12,945 nt of DNA from JAGVPT01 sp963843065. Its GTDB lineage: Bacteria; Bacteroidota; Ignavibacteria; UBA10030; UBA8401. Position 1 is the first letter of the stretch, and the number at the start of each line of letters is the position of its first letter. Position numbers and translations under genes: made by a program. Below, in pieces: positions 1-7,416 of this stretch. Location of the stretch: NCBI GenBank assembly GCA_963843065.1, contig CAWJKX010000110.1, positions 1 through 12,945 of the forward strand. The letters are read 5' to 3'. The notes under the pieces were generated by a model, which did no database searches, was not told where the DNA came from, and saw nothing but the letters and a program-made list of their open reading frames with translations.

Positions 1-45
1 TTGAATAAAGGAATCAATTCAAGCAGGTGCTCTCGGCGAGGGTGA

Positions 46-1459
46 ATGAACACGAATTCCATGACAGCGACAGAGTCATTGCACGAACGTTTTAAAGTAT
101 CTATATCCGATGACGGTACGCGCGCCTTCGCGACAAATGAAGAACTGGCCGAGGATTCTTCCATTACAGAAGAGAGCCTCATTCATTTTCTTGAGGAAAA
201 GGGAATCGTGTTTGGAGTCATAGAAGGACTCAAAATCGCCCTGACAGAAGCAGCGGTGCATGGCACCCCTGTTCTTGTTGCAAAAGGGATCGAGCCTGTC
301 TCCGGAAAGGACGGTTGGGTAGAGTATCTCGTTGATCTCAAGACTCTTGAGCCGATGGAAGAAAAGGGGGGACGGGTTGATTTACACAATCTCCACCGGA
401 TACACAATGTAAAAAAAGGAGGGAGGCTCGCTGTTATTCATCTTCCTGAAGTGGGAATATCGGGGATGTCGGTGAAGGGTTTGCTAATTGCTGCCAAGAC
501 CGGCAAAAAGGCGAAAATTTTCCGCGGGACTTTTGTTGCTCCTGACCCGGGTAATGCTAGCATTCTTGTCGCGTCGGAAGACGGCAATCTTATCATGAAG
601 TCCGACGGAACGATCGAGGTCCAGCCGGTACTGACTATCCGCGGTGATATCGATTTTTCAACGGGCGACATCGATTTCATCGGATCGCTTATTGTCACCG
701 GCGATATCAAGAGCGATTTTTCTGTGAAGGTACAAAAGAACTTAGAAGTTCGCGGGAATGTCGGCGACGCGACAATTATAGCCGGCGGTAATGTTCAGAT
801 TAAAAATGGATTTCTCGGCCGTGGCAAAGGGTCAATCGTGGCTGGGGGGAATGTGACAGTGCAGCACGTTCTCAATCAATCGATCACGAGTGATAAGAAA
901 ATCGTCATCGAGCGCGAAGCTGTCTGCGCAAAAATTAAGGCCGGCGATGCCGTTGCCTCTCCTAAAGCAAGATTTGTCGGGTGCGTCCTCCGCGGGGGAA
1001 ACGAAGTTGACGTGTTTAACCTCGGCAATGGCGATGATACTCAGGCAATCGTTCACGTTGGAAGACGCGCAGAACTCACGGGAAAATATAACGCTATCGT
1101 CAAAGGCCTAGAACAGTTCAATAAACAATCGACAGAGATCCGGGACTATGTCTACAAACTCGTTCGCATGCAACTCGACGCTCCTTTGACGGAAGAACAA
1201 AGCAATCTTTTCACAAAGTTGAAGTCCCTTCAGGCTGAGCTTCCAGCTACTGCTAAGAACCTGCAGAAAGAGAAAGATGAGATTGAAACCGCACTACAGG
1301 CTGCCGGCTTGGCGCGTGTCATAGTACCGAGGAACGGTTTATGTGAATGTCCTGCTCGACATCAACGGAGTAAAAAAGCTTGTGCAGAGCGCACTGAAAG
1401 AGGCGATGTTCACAGAAAAAAGCGGAAAAATAGAAGAGCAACCTGCGCCTGATTCCTGA
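46..1459 (+). CDS. fapA: FapA-like DUF342 polymer-type beta-helix protein, frameshifted near its C-terminus
   Basis: FapA/DUF342 proteins are cytoplasmic, beta-helical and associated with flagellar assembly or polar placement; their biochemical role is poorly known. The family is recognised from the GISGMSVKG segment (about residue 140), then a long run of short Gly-rich beta-turn repeats such as IAGGNVQIKNG and IVAGGNVTVQH (residues about 195-340), then a charged helical region (about 355-420). The ATG at 46 follows a GAGG-type ribosome site; ATG 61 is a possible alternative. The uninterrupted frame stops at 1452, but its last 40 or so residues are unlike the family. From base 1328 the +1 frame reads RGTVYVNVLLDINGVKK and ends at TGA 1457-1459, which suits the family C-terminus. 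Removing one base at about 1327 gives a protein of about 470 residues. It is the first gene of the chemotaxis cluster, 38 bp before the HEAT gene. The family call is firm; whether the break is real is uncertain. Confidence 0.85.
1324..1331 (+). other. +1 frame break in fapA (apparent extra C)
   Basis: Frame 0 reads GTC ATA GTA CCG and then loses family character. Skipping one C after GTA gives V-I-V-R-G-T-V-Y, which fits the DUF342 C-terminal strand pattern. Upstream of this point the +1 frame is closed by TAG at 1322-1324, so the switch must fall between 1325 and about 1328. Confidence 0.75.
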
Positions 1460-1497
1460 AAAAACGATAACGTCTTTTCTCAATTCATCGAGATTCA

Positions 1498-2940
1498 ATG
1501 AAAAATGAACTACGAAACCAGCTTGCGGCGCTTCTTTCTGCCGACGATCCCGCATTGCGGAGGCGGGCAGCGGAGGAACTTGCTGAAGTCAAAGGCTTCA
1601 CGCCAATAGCGGCTCTTGCCGCCGCGTTGCGCGACGAGAACAAAGGGGTGCGTGATTCTGCACTCCGTTCGCTCTTCCAAATCGGAAACGAAAACGTTGC
1701 GCGCGCCGCTGTTGAGTACATCGCTGACGAGAACATTGTTACACGAAACCTTGCGGCGGAATTGCTTCTGAAACTTAAGGGCCAATCCGTCGGCGCCCTT
1801 CTTCCATATCTCTACGACGTTAATCAGGATGTTCGCAAGTTTGCCGTTGACATCCTTGGATTGATCGGGGATGAAAAAACGGTGGCTCACATCATACCGC
1901 TGCTTGACGATCAGGACGAAAATGTTGTCGTCTCCTCGGCAGAAGCTCTGGGAAACATCCGAAGCGCGCTCGCCGTTCCGCACCTCATCCGTGTGTTCAA
2001 GCTGAACGACAATGCGAAAGTGATCGTTGCTGAGGCGCTGGGAAAAATTGGGGACGAGAGTAGCGGTAAGTTTCTCCTCAAATACTTTTCGGCTGTGGTC
2101 GAGAACCAGCAAGCCGATAACCTCGTTCTCTACGCGGTTGTCGACGCGATCGGTTCCCTCGGAATCGAGGATGCATTACCGGCCATTCACCGAAGCATTT
2201 TCTCTGTCAATGGCAGTGTGCGACAGATGCTGCTCCACACGATGATCAGGATCCTCGAACGGCACAACAAGCCGCTCACAGAGCTCCACAAGTTTCAAAC
2301 CGACCTTATCGATGCGCTCCGCCGCGATGACGAAGCTATCCGCTTAAGTGCAGTGAAAGTGCTGGCAGGGATTGAAGGAAAGAGCGTTACGGCTCCCCTC
2401 ATTAGGGCGGTTGGCGTCTCCGAGGAACTCGACGCAGTTCTCATTCCGATACTGGAACGCCGGGAGGATACATTCCAGACAATCGTCGACCTGGCTGATG
2501 CTCACGAAATTGAGGCGTCGAGAGAGATGGTCGCTCTCATCGGACGAATAGCGTCAAGCATCGACTATCGCACCATTCCGAAAGAATTATTCGATCAAAC
2601 ATTGGGACTTCTTCATCGGTCGTTTGCTTTCGTCACTGGCGGCTGGAGTGAAGGGTCAGAAGAAACCCGAGGCTCGATCATCGAAACGATGCTGCATCTT
2701 GACGGAGACCGTGCGTTCGAATACCTCGCGAAAGTGGCCGATGAACCGGATCCTTGGCTGCGGATTCACGTCATCGAACTTGTGGCCCCACTCGAGAACC
2801 GGGGAATCCCCGATTTCATCTCCCGGTTTCTATCGGACGAAGACGAAATGGTGCGCGAAGTCGCTGCAACGACCCTCGAATCCAAAGGGTACAATCCGCG
2901 CATCGAGTCTTCCACATTTGGCCCAGCTGACATTCACTAG
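1498..2940 (+). CDS. HEAT-repeat protein of the chemotaxis operon
   Basis: This 480-residue protein is built almost wholly of HEAT-type helical hairpins, seen as a recurring pattern of acidic loop, D-x-x-V/L-R, then A-x-x-x-L. Examples are ENKGVRDSALRSL (residues about 48-60), NQDVRKFAVDILGLIGD (109-125), ENVVVSSAEALGNI (141-154), NAKVIVAEALGKIGDE (172-187) and, near the end, DEMVREVAATTLESKGY. No signal peptide, membrane segment or catalytic motif is visible, so it is probably a cytoplasmic protein-binding scaffold. The middle (about 200-400) is less regular but still helical. The start ATG 1498 has only a weak CGAG-type ribosome site. It lies between fapA and cheR with short spacing, which suggests a role in chemotaxis or flagellar assembly, but no specific function can be assigned. 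PBS-lyase-type HEAT proteins are an alternative label; there is no phycobilisome context. Confidence 0.85.
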   Translation: MKNELRNQLAALLSADDPALRRRAAEELAEVKGFTPIAALAAALRDENKGVRDSALRSLFQIGNENVARAAVEYIADENIVTRNLAAELLLKLKGQSVGALLPYLYDVNQDVRKFAVDILGLIGDEKTVAHIIPLLDDQDENVVVSSAEALGNIRSALAVPHLIRVFKLNDNAKVIVAEALGKIGDESSGKFLLKYFSAVVENQQADNLVLYAVVDAIGSLGIEDALPAIHRSIFSVNGSVRQMLLHTMIRILERHNKPLTELHKFQTDLIDALRRDDEAIRLSAVKVLAGIEGKSVTAPLIRAVGVSEELDAVLIPILERREDTFQTIVDLADAHEIEASREMVALIGRIASSIDYRTIPKELFDQTLGLLHRSFAFVTGGWSEGSEETRGSIIETMLHLDGDRAFEYLAKVADEPDPWLRIHVIELVAPLENRGIPDFISRFLSDEDEMVREVAATTLESKGYNPRIESSTFGPADIH

Positions 2941-2965
2941 GAGATTGTTGTGACACATACCTCTT

Positions 2966-3832
2966 ATGGCAGCAACACATCTTCCCGGTATTTCCACGGC
3001 TCCGAAAATGAGCGATGAAATGTTTCGCTCAATGCGTGCTTTCATTTATCAGAACACCGGGATTTATTTCCAGGACAACAAGAAATATCTTCTTGAAGGA
3101 AGGCTTGCCAAACGGCTTCAGGTTCTGGAGATTGATGAATTTGAGACGTACTTCCAGCTGGTGCGATGCGGTGCTGATAAAATTGGGGAAATGAAGTTCC
3201 TCTATGATGCTGTAACGATCAACGAGACTTTTTTCTTTCGGAACGAACCGCAGTTTGAGGCGTTTGAGCACACACTCGTTCCTCAATTGGTTGCGGCAAA
3301 AGGTTCCAGCAGGATGAAGCTTAGAGTGTGGAGCGCGGCAAGTTCCTCGGGAGAAGAGGCATATACGATTGCCATGATCTATCTTGAAAAACTTCGGCCG
3401 AAGTATCCGGGGTTAGAGATTGAAATCGTCGGGACCGACATCAGCCCGTCTGTGCTCGAGACGGCACGATCGGGAATTTATCGCGAATATTCGGTTCGCA
3501 ATATGTCAAAATCCTTCCTCGAAAAATATTTCGAAACTGCCGAAGGACGTTTCCACATCTGCCCGGAAGTGAAGCAGCTTGCACGATTCCAGCATCTCAA
3601 CCTCTATGACCGCCCGAGAATGCGGGGGATGGGCCGGTTTGACATGATTTTTTGTGCAAACGTCCTCATCTATTTCGACCAGCAATCAAAGATCCAGGTT
3701 GTCTCGGACTTGTACGACAACCTCAATTCCGGCGGATCTCTTTTTATCGGTTATGCCGAATCTCTGCACGGCATATCTTCGGCGTTCAAGCTCGTCAATT
3801 TCCCTAAAACAGTCGCATACCAGAAGGAGTGA
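2966..3832 (+). CDS. cheR: Chemotaxis protein methyltransferase CheR
   Basis: CheR transfers methyl groups from S-adenosylmethionine to glutamates on chemoreceptors, opposing CheB. At 288 residues it has the normal family length. The N-terminal helical domain runs from about residue 15 to 85 (MSDEMFRSMRAFIYQNTGI), followed by the conserved TINETFFFRNEPQF (84-97). The Rossmann methyltransferase domain shows RVWSAASSSGEEAYTIAM (120-137; SAM-binding loop with GEE), GTDIS (156-160) and the hallmark FCANVLIYF (229-237) and GYAES (262-266). No C-terminal pentapeptide-binding or TPR extension is seen. The start is uncertain: ATG 2966 has no well-placed ribosome site, and an in-frame stop at 2951 prevents a longer form. 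ATG 3008, at the start of the conserved domain, is the alternative. The stop at 3830-3832 lies 7 bp before cheY. Confidence 0.95.
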   Translation: MAATHLPGISTAPKMSDEMFRSMRAFIYQNTGIYFQDNKKYLLEGRLAKRLQVLEIDEFETYFQLVRCGADKIGEMKFLYDAVTINETFFFRNEPQFEAFEHTLVPQLVAAKGSSRMKLRVWSAASSSGEEAYTIAMIYLEKLRPKYPGLEIEIVGTDISPSVLETARSGIYREYSVRNMSKSFLEKYFETAEGRFHICPEVKQLARFQHLNLYDRPRMRGMGRFDMIFCANVLIYFDQQSKIQVVSDLYDNLNSGGSLFIGYAESLHGISSAFKLVNFPKTVAYQKE

Positions 3833-3839
3833 TAACGCT

Positions 3840-4298
3840 ATGAGCAAGGAAGTGCTCATCGTGGACGATTCAGCAACTGTCAGAAAATTCGTATCGGCGT
3901 CCCTCAGCATGCAAGGTTTCAGTGTCGTTGCCGCCTGCGACGGTATGGATGCGCTCGAAAAAATTTCGAAAGGGAAGTTCAACCTTGTGATCACCGATCT
4001 CAATATGCCGACGATGGACGGGCTTGAATTCATCAAAGCTCTCCGCGACAATCCCGAGTTCCACGATCTTCCCGTGATCATTCTCACGTCGCTCTCGGAC
4101 CAGGCGACAAAAGAACAGGGTGCGAAGCTCGGCGTTGATTCGTATGTCATTAAACCGTTTAGCCTTGAAAAGATTCAGTATGAAGTCTCAAAATATCTCA
4201 GCTGGACGGATTGTGTGCCACGGACAGAGGATGATAAATCTGGGACATCCAATAACGCACAAAAGGGAAAGCAGCCATGGCAAAGTTTCTTGTTGTAG
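3840..4298 (+). CDS. cheY: CheY-type single-domain response regulator (first of tandem pair)
   Basis: This is a stand-alone receiver of 152 residues. Receiver landmarks are the acidic pair D9-D10 (LIVDDSATVRKF), phosphoacceptor D53 in VITDLNMPTMDG, T83-S84 after the fourth strand (IILTSLSD) and K105 in VIKPFS. Phosphorylation by CheA should control binding to the flagellar switch or act as a phosphate sink. The receiver fold ends near residue 122. The last 30 residues are polar and low-complexity (TEDDKSGTSNNAQKGK) and run 22 bases into the next gene, so the tail may have been extended by loss of an earlier stop. ATG 3840 has a good AAGGAG site at 3824-3829. Which of the two CheYs drives the motor cannot be decided from sequence. 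Confidence 0.93.
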   Translation: MSKEVLIVDDSATVRKFVSASLSMQGFSVVAACDGMDALEKISKGKFNLVITDLNMPTMDGLEFIKALRDNPEFHDLPVIILTSLSDQATKEQGAKLGVDSYVIKPFSLEKIQYEVSKYLSWTDCVPRTEDDKSGTSNNAQKGKQPWQSFLL

Positions 4299-4663
4299 AT
4301 GATTCACTCACAATGCGACGCATTGTCGTTAATGCCCTCAAGACACAAGGTTTCGACGAGGTGATTGAAGCGGCCGACGGGAAAGATGCCGTTGCAAAAA
4401 TTCTGAGTGAAGGGGCGCAGTTCGTCATTACGGATTGGAACATGCCCGAAATGAACGGCCTCGAGCTTGCCAAATGGCTCCGGTCGAATCCAATATATGA
4501 GAATATCCCAATACTGATGATTACTACCCGTGGAAACAAAGACGACGTGATTGAGGCAATGAAGGCCCGTGTCAACAATTATATTGTAAAGCCATTTACG
4601 CCGCAAGGGTTGAAGGAGAAGATAGAACAGGTATTGAAATCCGCGGAATTAAAATCAGCATAA
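4277..4663 (+). CDS. cheY: CheY-type single-domain response regulator (second of tandem pair)
   Basis: At 128 residues this is close to the length of classical CheY. Receiver residues are D8-D9 (LVVDDSLTMRRIV), phosphoacceptor D53 in ITDWNMPEMNG, T83-T84 (MITTRG) and K105 in IVKPFTP. The DWNMP motif and the MRRIV helix are typical of the motor-binding CheY of flagellar systems, so this copy is the better candidate for binding FliM; that is inference. It starts inside the end of the preceding cheY (22-base overlap, different frame), with AAGGGAAAG just upstream as a ribosome site. A 97-bp gap follows. I see no gene, no convincing terminator and no clear promoter in that gap. Confidence 0.95.
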   Translation: MAKFLVVDDSLTMRRIVVNALKTQGFDEVIEAADGKDAVAKILSEGAQFVITDWNMPEMNGLELAKWLRSNPIYENIPILMITTRGNKDDVIEAMKARVNNYIVKPFTPQGLKEKIEQVLKSAELKSA

Positions 4664-4760
4664 TCTACAGCAACCTCGGAGTGGAGACTCGTACGTTAAA
4701 ACACCAAACAGTGTGCGACACGCTTCAGAATCAGCATATGACAAATAAGGAGTTTATTCG

Positions 4761-5504
4761 ATGGACAGTCCAATAATCCAATCAACTCAACTGCCTGTGG
4801 AACAGTTTCCGCGCGCCAACACTGCGGGGACTTTAAAGGATTTCATCTGTCTCTTGCATGAAATAGTTCCGTTGCTCGAAAACGTGCGGAATTCCATCGA
4901 AGAAAGTTCCAATCGGATTCCAAAAGCATCGATGCAATTGTCGAAGGTGAATCAGGAAACCGAAAATGCGACGGTCGAGATTCTCAATGTTCTTGAGGCA
5001 ATGACTGCGAGAATCTCGAGCGCTGAGGCGCAGCTTCAGCGTTTGAAAAGCATTATCCAGAATTCGAAAGATTCCGCAAAGAGAATTGCGGAAAGGCTTC
5101 TCGCGAGTACGTCCGACCCCGGCACTTACTCATCCACAGAGCTCACGGCCCTTGTTGTGAACGAATTCATCAGCGGCATCGACAGCAGCGAAGCGATTCC
5201 CTCCATCGAAGAAGTGTTGCGCAAGACCAAAGAAGATTCGATGAACATTGCGATGGCATTGCAGGTACAAGACATCGCCAGCCAGCAAATCGCAAGCGTA
5301 GCCCATACCATTGAATCTGTTGAAGCCCAGCTCGTCCGCGCTTTGAATCGTTTTGAAAACGGAGACATGAGCGACATCGCAAACGACAATGTGGATGTGC
5401 CCGCGCCGGCACCCGCTTTCGACGTCGAGGCCCGTTATACACGGTCGGAAGAACGTCAAGACATTGCTGATGAGATCGTAAAACAATTTGCCACCAATAA
5501 ATAA
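4761..5504 (+). CDS. cheZ: CheZ-like CheY-P phosphatase
   Basis: CheZ speeds dephosphorylation of CheY-P. This 247-residue protein is predicted to be mainly long helices. Its segment ALQVQDIASQQIASVAHTIE (residues 166-185) matches the CheZ core, in which an Asp and a Gln four residues later (D143 and Q147 of E. coli CheZ, in QDLTGQ) act on CheY-P. Here the equivalents are D171 and Q175. The helix continues SVEAQLVRAL, like the CheZ ...E..L pattern. An Ala/Pro-rich linker (about 211-222) leads to a C-terminal amphipathic peptide, DIADEIVKQF, in the position of the CheY-binding tail of CheZ. The N-terminal coiled helices (about 35-115) would form the dimer bundle. AAGGAG at 4747-4752 precedes ATG 4761 by 8 bases. 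Placement right after two cheY genes and before cheA supports the call. A generic coiled-coil protein is the alternative. Confidence 0.8.
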   Translation: MDSPIIQSTQLPVEQFPRANTAGTLKDFICLLHEIVPLLENVRNSIEESSNRIPKASMQLSKVNQETENATVEILNVLEAMTARISSAEAQLQRLKSIIQNSKDSAKRIAERLLASTSDPGTYSSTELTALVVNEFISGIDSSEAIPSIEEVLRKTKEDSMNIAMALQVQDIASQQIASVAHTIESVEAQLVRALNRFENGDMSDIANDNVDVPAPAPAFDVEARYTRSEERQDIADEIVKQFATNK

Positions 5505-5579
5505 ACGGGCGTACCGGCCAGGCAGTTTCGTGAACCGGCCTATCGAATCGAATGAATTAACTTAAGAATAATTTCTCCA

Positions 5580-7416
5580 ATGGCTAATGATCAGTCACCT
5601 TCTGCACAAAACGGAACTTCCGCGGCACTTGACGGCGAAATGGCCGAGATCCTCGAAAGTTTCATCGTTGAGTCGAATGAAATTCTCGAAGCTCTCGGTC
5701 AGAATCTGCTTTCTCTCGAGAAGAATCCCGTAGACACCGAACTCCACAATGTTATCTTCCGTGCGGTTCACACGCTGAAAGGAACGTCGTCGTTCCTCGG
5801 GTTCGAGCAAACGACTTCACTCGCACACGTCTTCGAGGATGTGCTCAATAAAATCCGGCGGGGGGAATTAGAGGTTTCATCCGAGAAAATGGACGTTATG
5901 TTTGACGCCTATGACCTCCTGAAAGAATTAATGCGGCGCATTGAAACGCGCAACAACGATCCGATCGATCTTAAAAATATTCTCGAAAGGCTTCGAGCTA
6001 TCATTGTCCCGGGGGGAGACGTCCAGGCAAAGAAATCAGTCGAGCCTAAACCTTCAGGACATGCAGTAGCCGTCTCAGCCGATGAGAATCTATATCCAGC
6101 CGAATCCGTTCCGCCGGCAGAGCACGAAGAACCGGCAGCTCGAGAACCTGCGTCGGCCCAGGTCGCAGCGTCATCCATGCAGAAGAAATCCGCAGACTCG
6201 ACGATTCGCGTTGATGTGGTGCGCCTTGATGCACTGATGAACCTCGTCGGAGAATTGGTTCTTGGGAGAAACCGGCTGTCGCAGGTAGCTCATCAGTTGA
6301 ACGAAAAGTACGACGGGCAGCAGCTTATGCACGAACTCGGAGAGACGAATTCGCATATCGATTTCATTACCACCGAACTCCAGATGGCCGTCATGAAAAC
6401 GCGGATGGTTCCAATCGCAAGAGTTTTCAACAAGCTCCCCCGGTTAATACGTGAGTTGTCAAAAGAAATGGGGAAGGAGATCGAGTTGAAGATGGTGGGC
6501 GAGGAAACGGAGCTTGATAAATCACTCATCGAAGAACTGAACGATCCGCTGATCCACTTAATGCGCAATTCGGCGGATCATGGGGTCGAAACTCCCGCGG
6601 AGAGAATAGCCGCGGGAAAGGAAGCCAAAGGGACGGTCGTTGTCCGGGCAGAGCACGAAGGGAACCACATCTTCATTTCGGTGGAGGACGACGGGCATGG
6701 AATGGATCCGGAGAAATTAAAGCGCAAGGCTTTCGAAAAAGGAATGATCACGGAATCGCAGGCGAAAGAGATGTCGAAGGCCGAAGCGCTCAACCTTATT
6801 TTCGCGCCGGGGTTCAGGTCCTGCCCAAAAAGTTACAAATGTCTCCGGCCGCGGAGTGGGAATGGACGTGGTGAGGACAAACGTGCAGAAGCTGAAAGGG
6901 GCAATCCAGATTCAATCGGAGCTGAATGTCGGGACGAAGATTATTATAAAACTTCCGTTGACGCTTGCGATCATTCAGGCATTGCTCGTCGAAGCAAAGA
7001 GGGAAATATTCAGCATACCGCTCGATTCAGTGCGCGAGGTGGTAAGGATCAACCGCAAAGAAATCTCCTCCATCAACGGCAAAGAAGTGATCCGGCTCCG
7101 CGACACCGTTCTCCCGCTCACTCACCTTTCCTGTGTGCTCGGATCGGATAGAAATAGTGAAAATGCCGAGTGGATGTACATCGTGGTCGTGGGGCTAGCC
7201 GAGAAGAATCTCGGCATCGTCGTAGACTCGCTTTTGGGTCAGAAAGAGGTTGTTATCAAAACGATTGGAGAATATCTCGGAAATGTGAGAGGTATCGCCG
7301 GATCAACAATCCTCGGAGACGGGAGGGTCATCATGATCATCGATATCGGAGAATTGATGAAAATATGTTCAGAGCAGCCTGAAACTTTGCGTTCGCAGAA
7401 GAGGGTGCTAGTATGA
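5580..7416 (+). CDS. cheA: Chemotaxis histidine kinase CheA, interrupted by a +1 frameshift
   Basis: CheA autophosphorylates on an HPt histidine under receptor control and passes phosphate to CheY and CheB. Frame-0 domains: HPt/P1 (residues 21-130) with H64 in AVHTLKGTSSFLGF; a Pro/Ala-rich linker (about 145-205) where a P2 domain would lie; P3 dimerisation (207-300, VRLDALMNLVGELVLGRNRL); the ATPase with N-box HLMRNSADHG (N330, H334) and G1 box EDDGHGMD (369-376). The frame then breaks at about 6816-6822, just after IFAPGF. The +1 frame continues with QKVTNVSGRGVGMDVV (G2 box) and the CheW-like P5 domain (IKLPLTLAIIQALLVEAK onwards) to TGA 7414-7416. One base removed gives about 611 residues, normal for CheA. 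Left uncorrected, frame 0 stops at 7151 with a nonsense tail lacking G2 and P5, and would be inactive. No clear ribosome site precedes ATG 5580. The stop overlaps the cheB start as ATGA. Confidence 0.93.
6813..6825 (+). other. +1 frame break in cheA (one extra base)
   Basis: The CheA consensus at this point is APGFSTA followed by xxVTNVSGRGVGMD. Frame 0 gives APGF up to 6815 and the +1 frame gives AQKVTNVSGRG from 6823. The seven bases between them (AGGTCCT) should be six. The extra base cannot be identified exactly; dropping one C gives F-R-S-A-Q, dropping one G gives F-S-P-A-Q. Confidence 0.85.

Noticed and set aside
1..49. Possible tail of an upstream gene ending at TGA 47-49 (protein-like IKESIQAGALGEGE), overlapping the fapA start as ATGA
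   Set aside because: The same frame has a stop at 2-4, so only 14 codons are visible. It would need another frame change at the window edge, which cannot be tested here.
1510..2112. 200-codon minus-strand ORF inside the HEAT gene
   Set aside because: Opposite-strand shadow of a strongly patterned HEAT-repeat coding sequence, with no recognisable protein features.
4664..4760. Searched for a promoter or terminator in the 97-bp gap before cheZ
   Set aside because: Only a 4-bp stem (GTGT/ACAC) and no recognisable -35/-10, sigma-28 or sigma-54 pattern; the one supported signal is the cheZ ribosome site.
5505..5579. Two ACCGGCC heptamers 16 bases apart in the cheZ-cheA gap, considered as an operator or terminator
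   Set aside because: They are a short direct repeat around a self-complementary core with no long stem and no T-run; chance is sufficient explanation.
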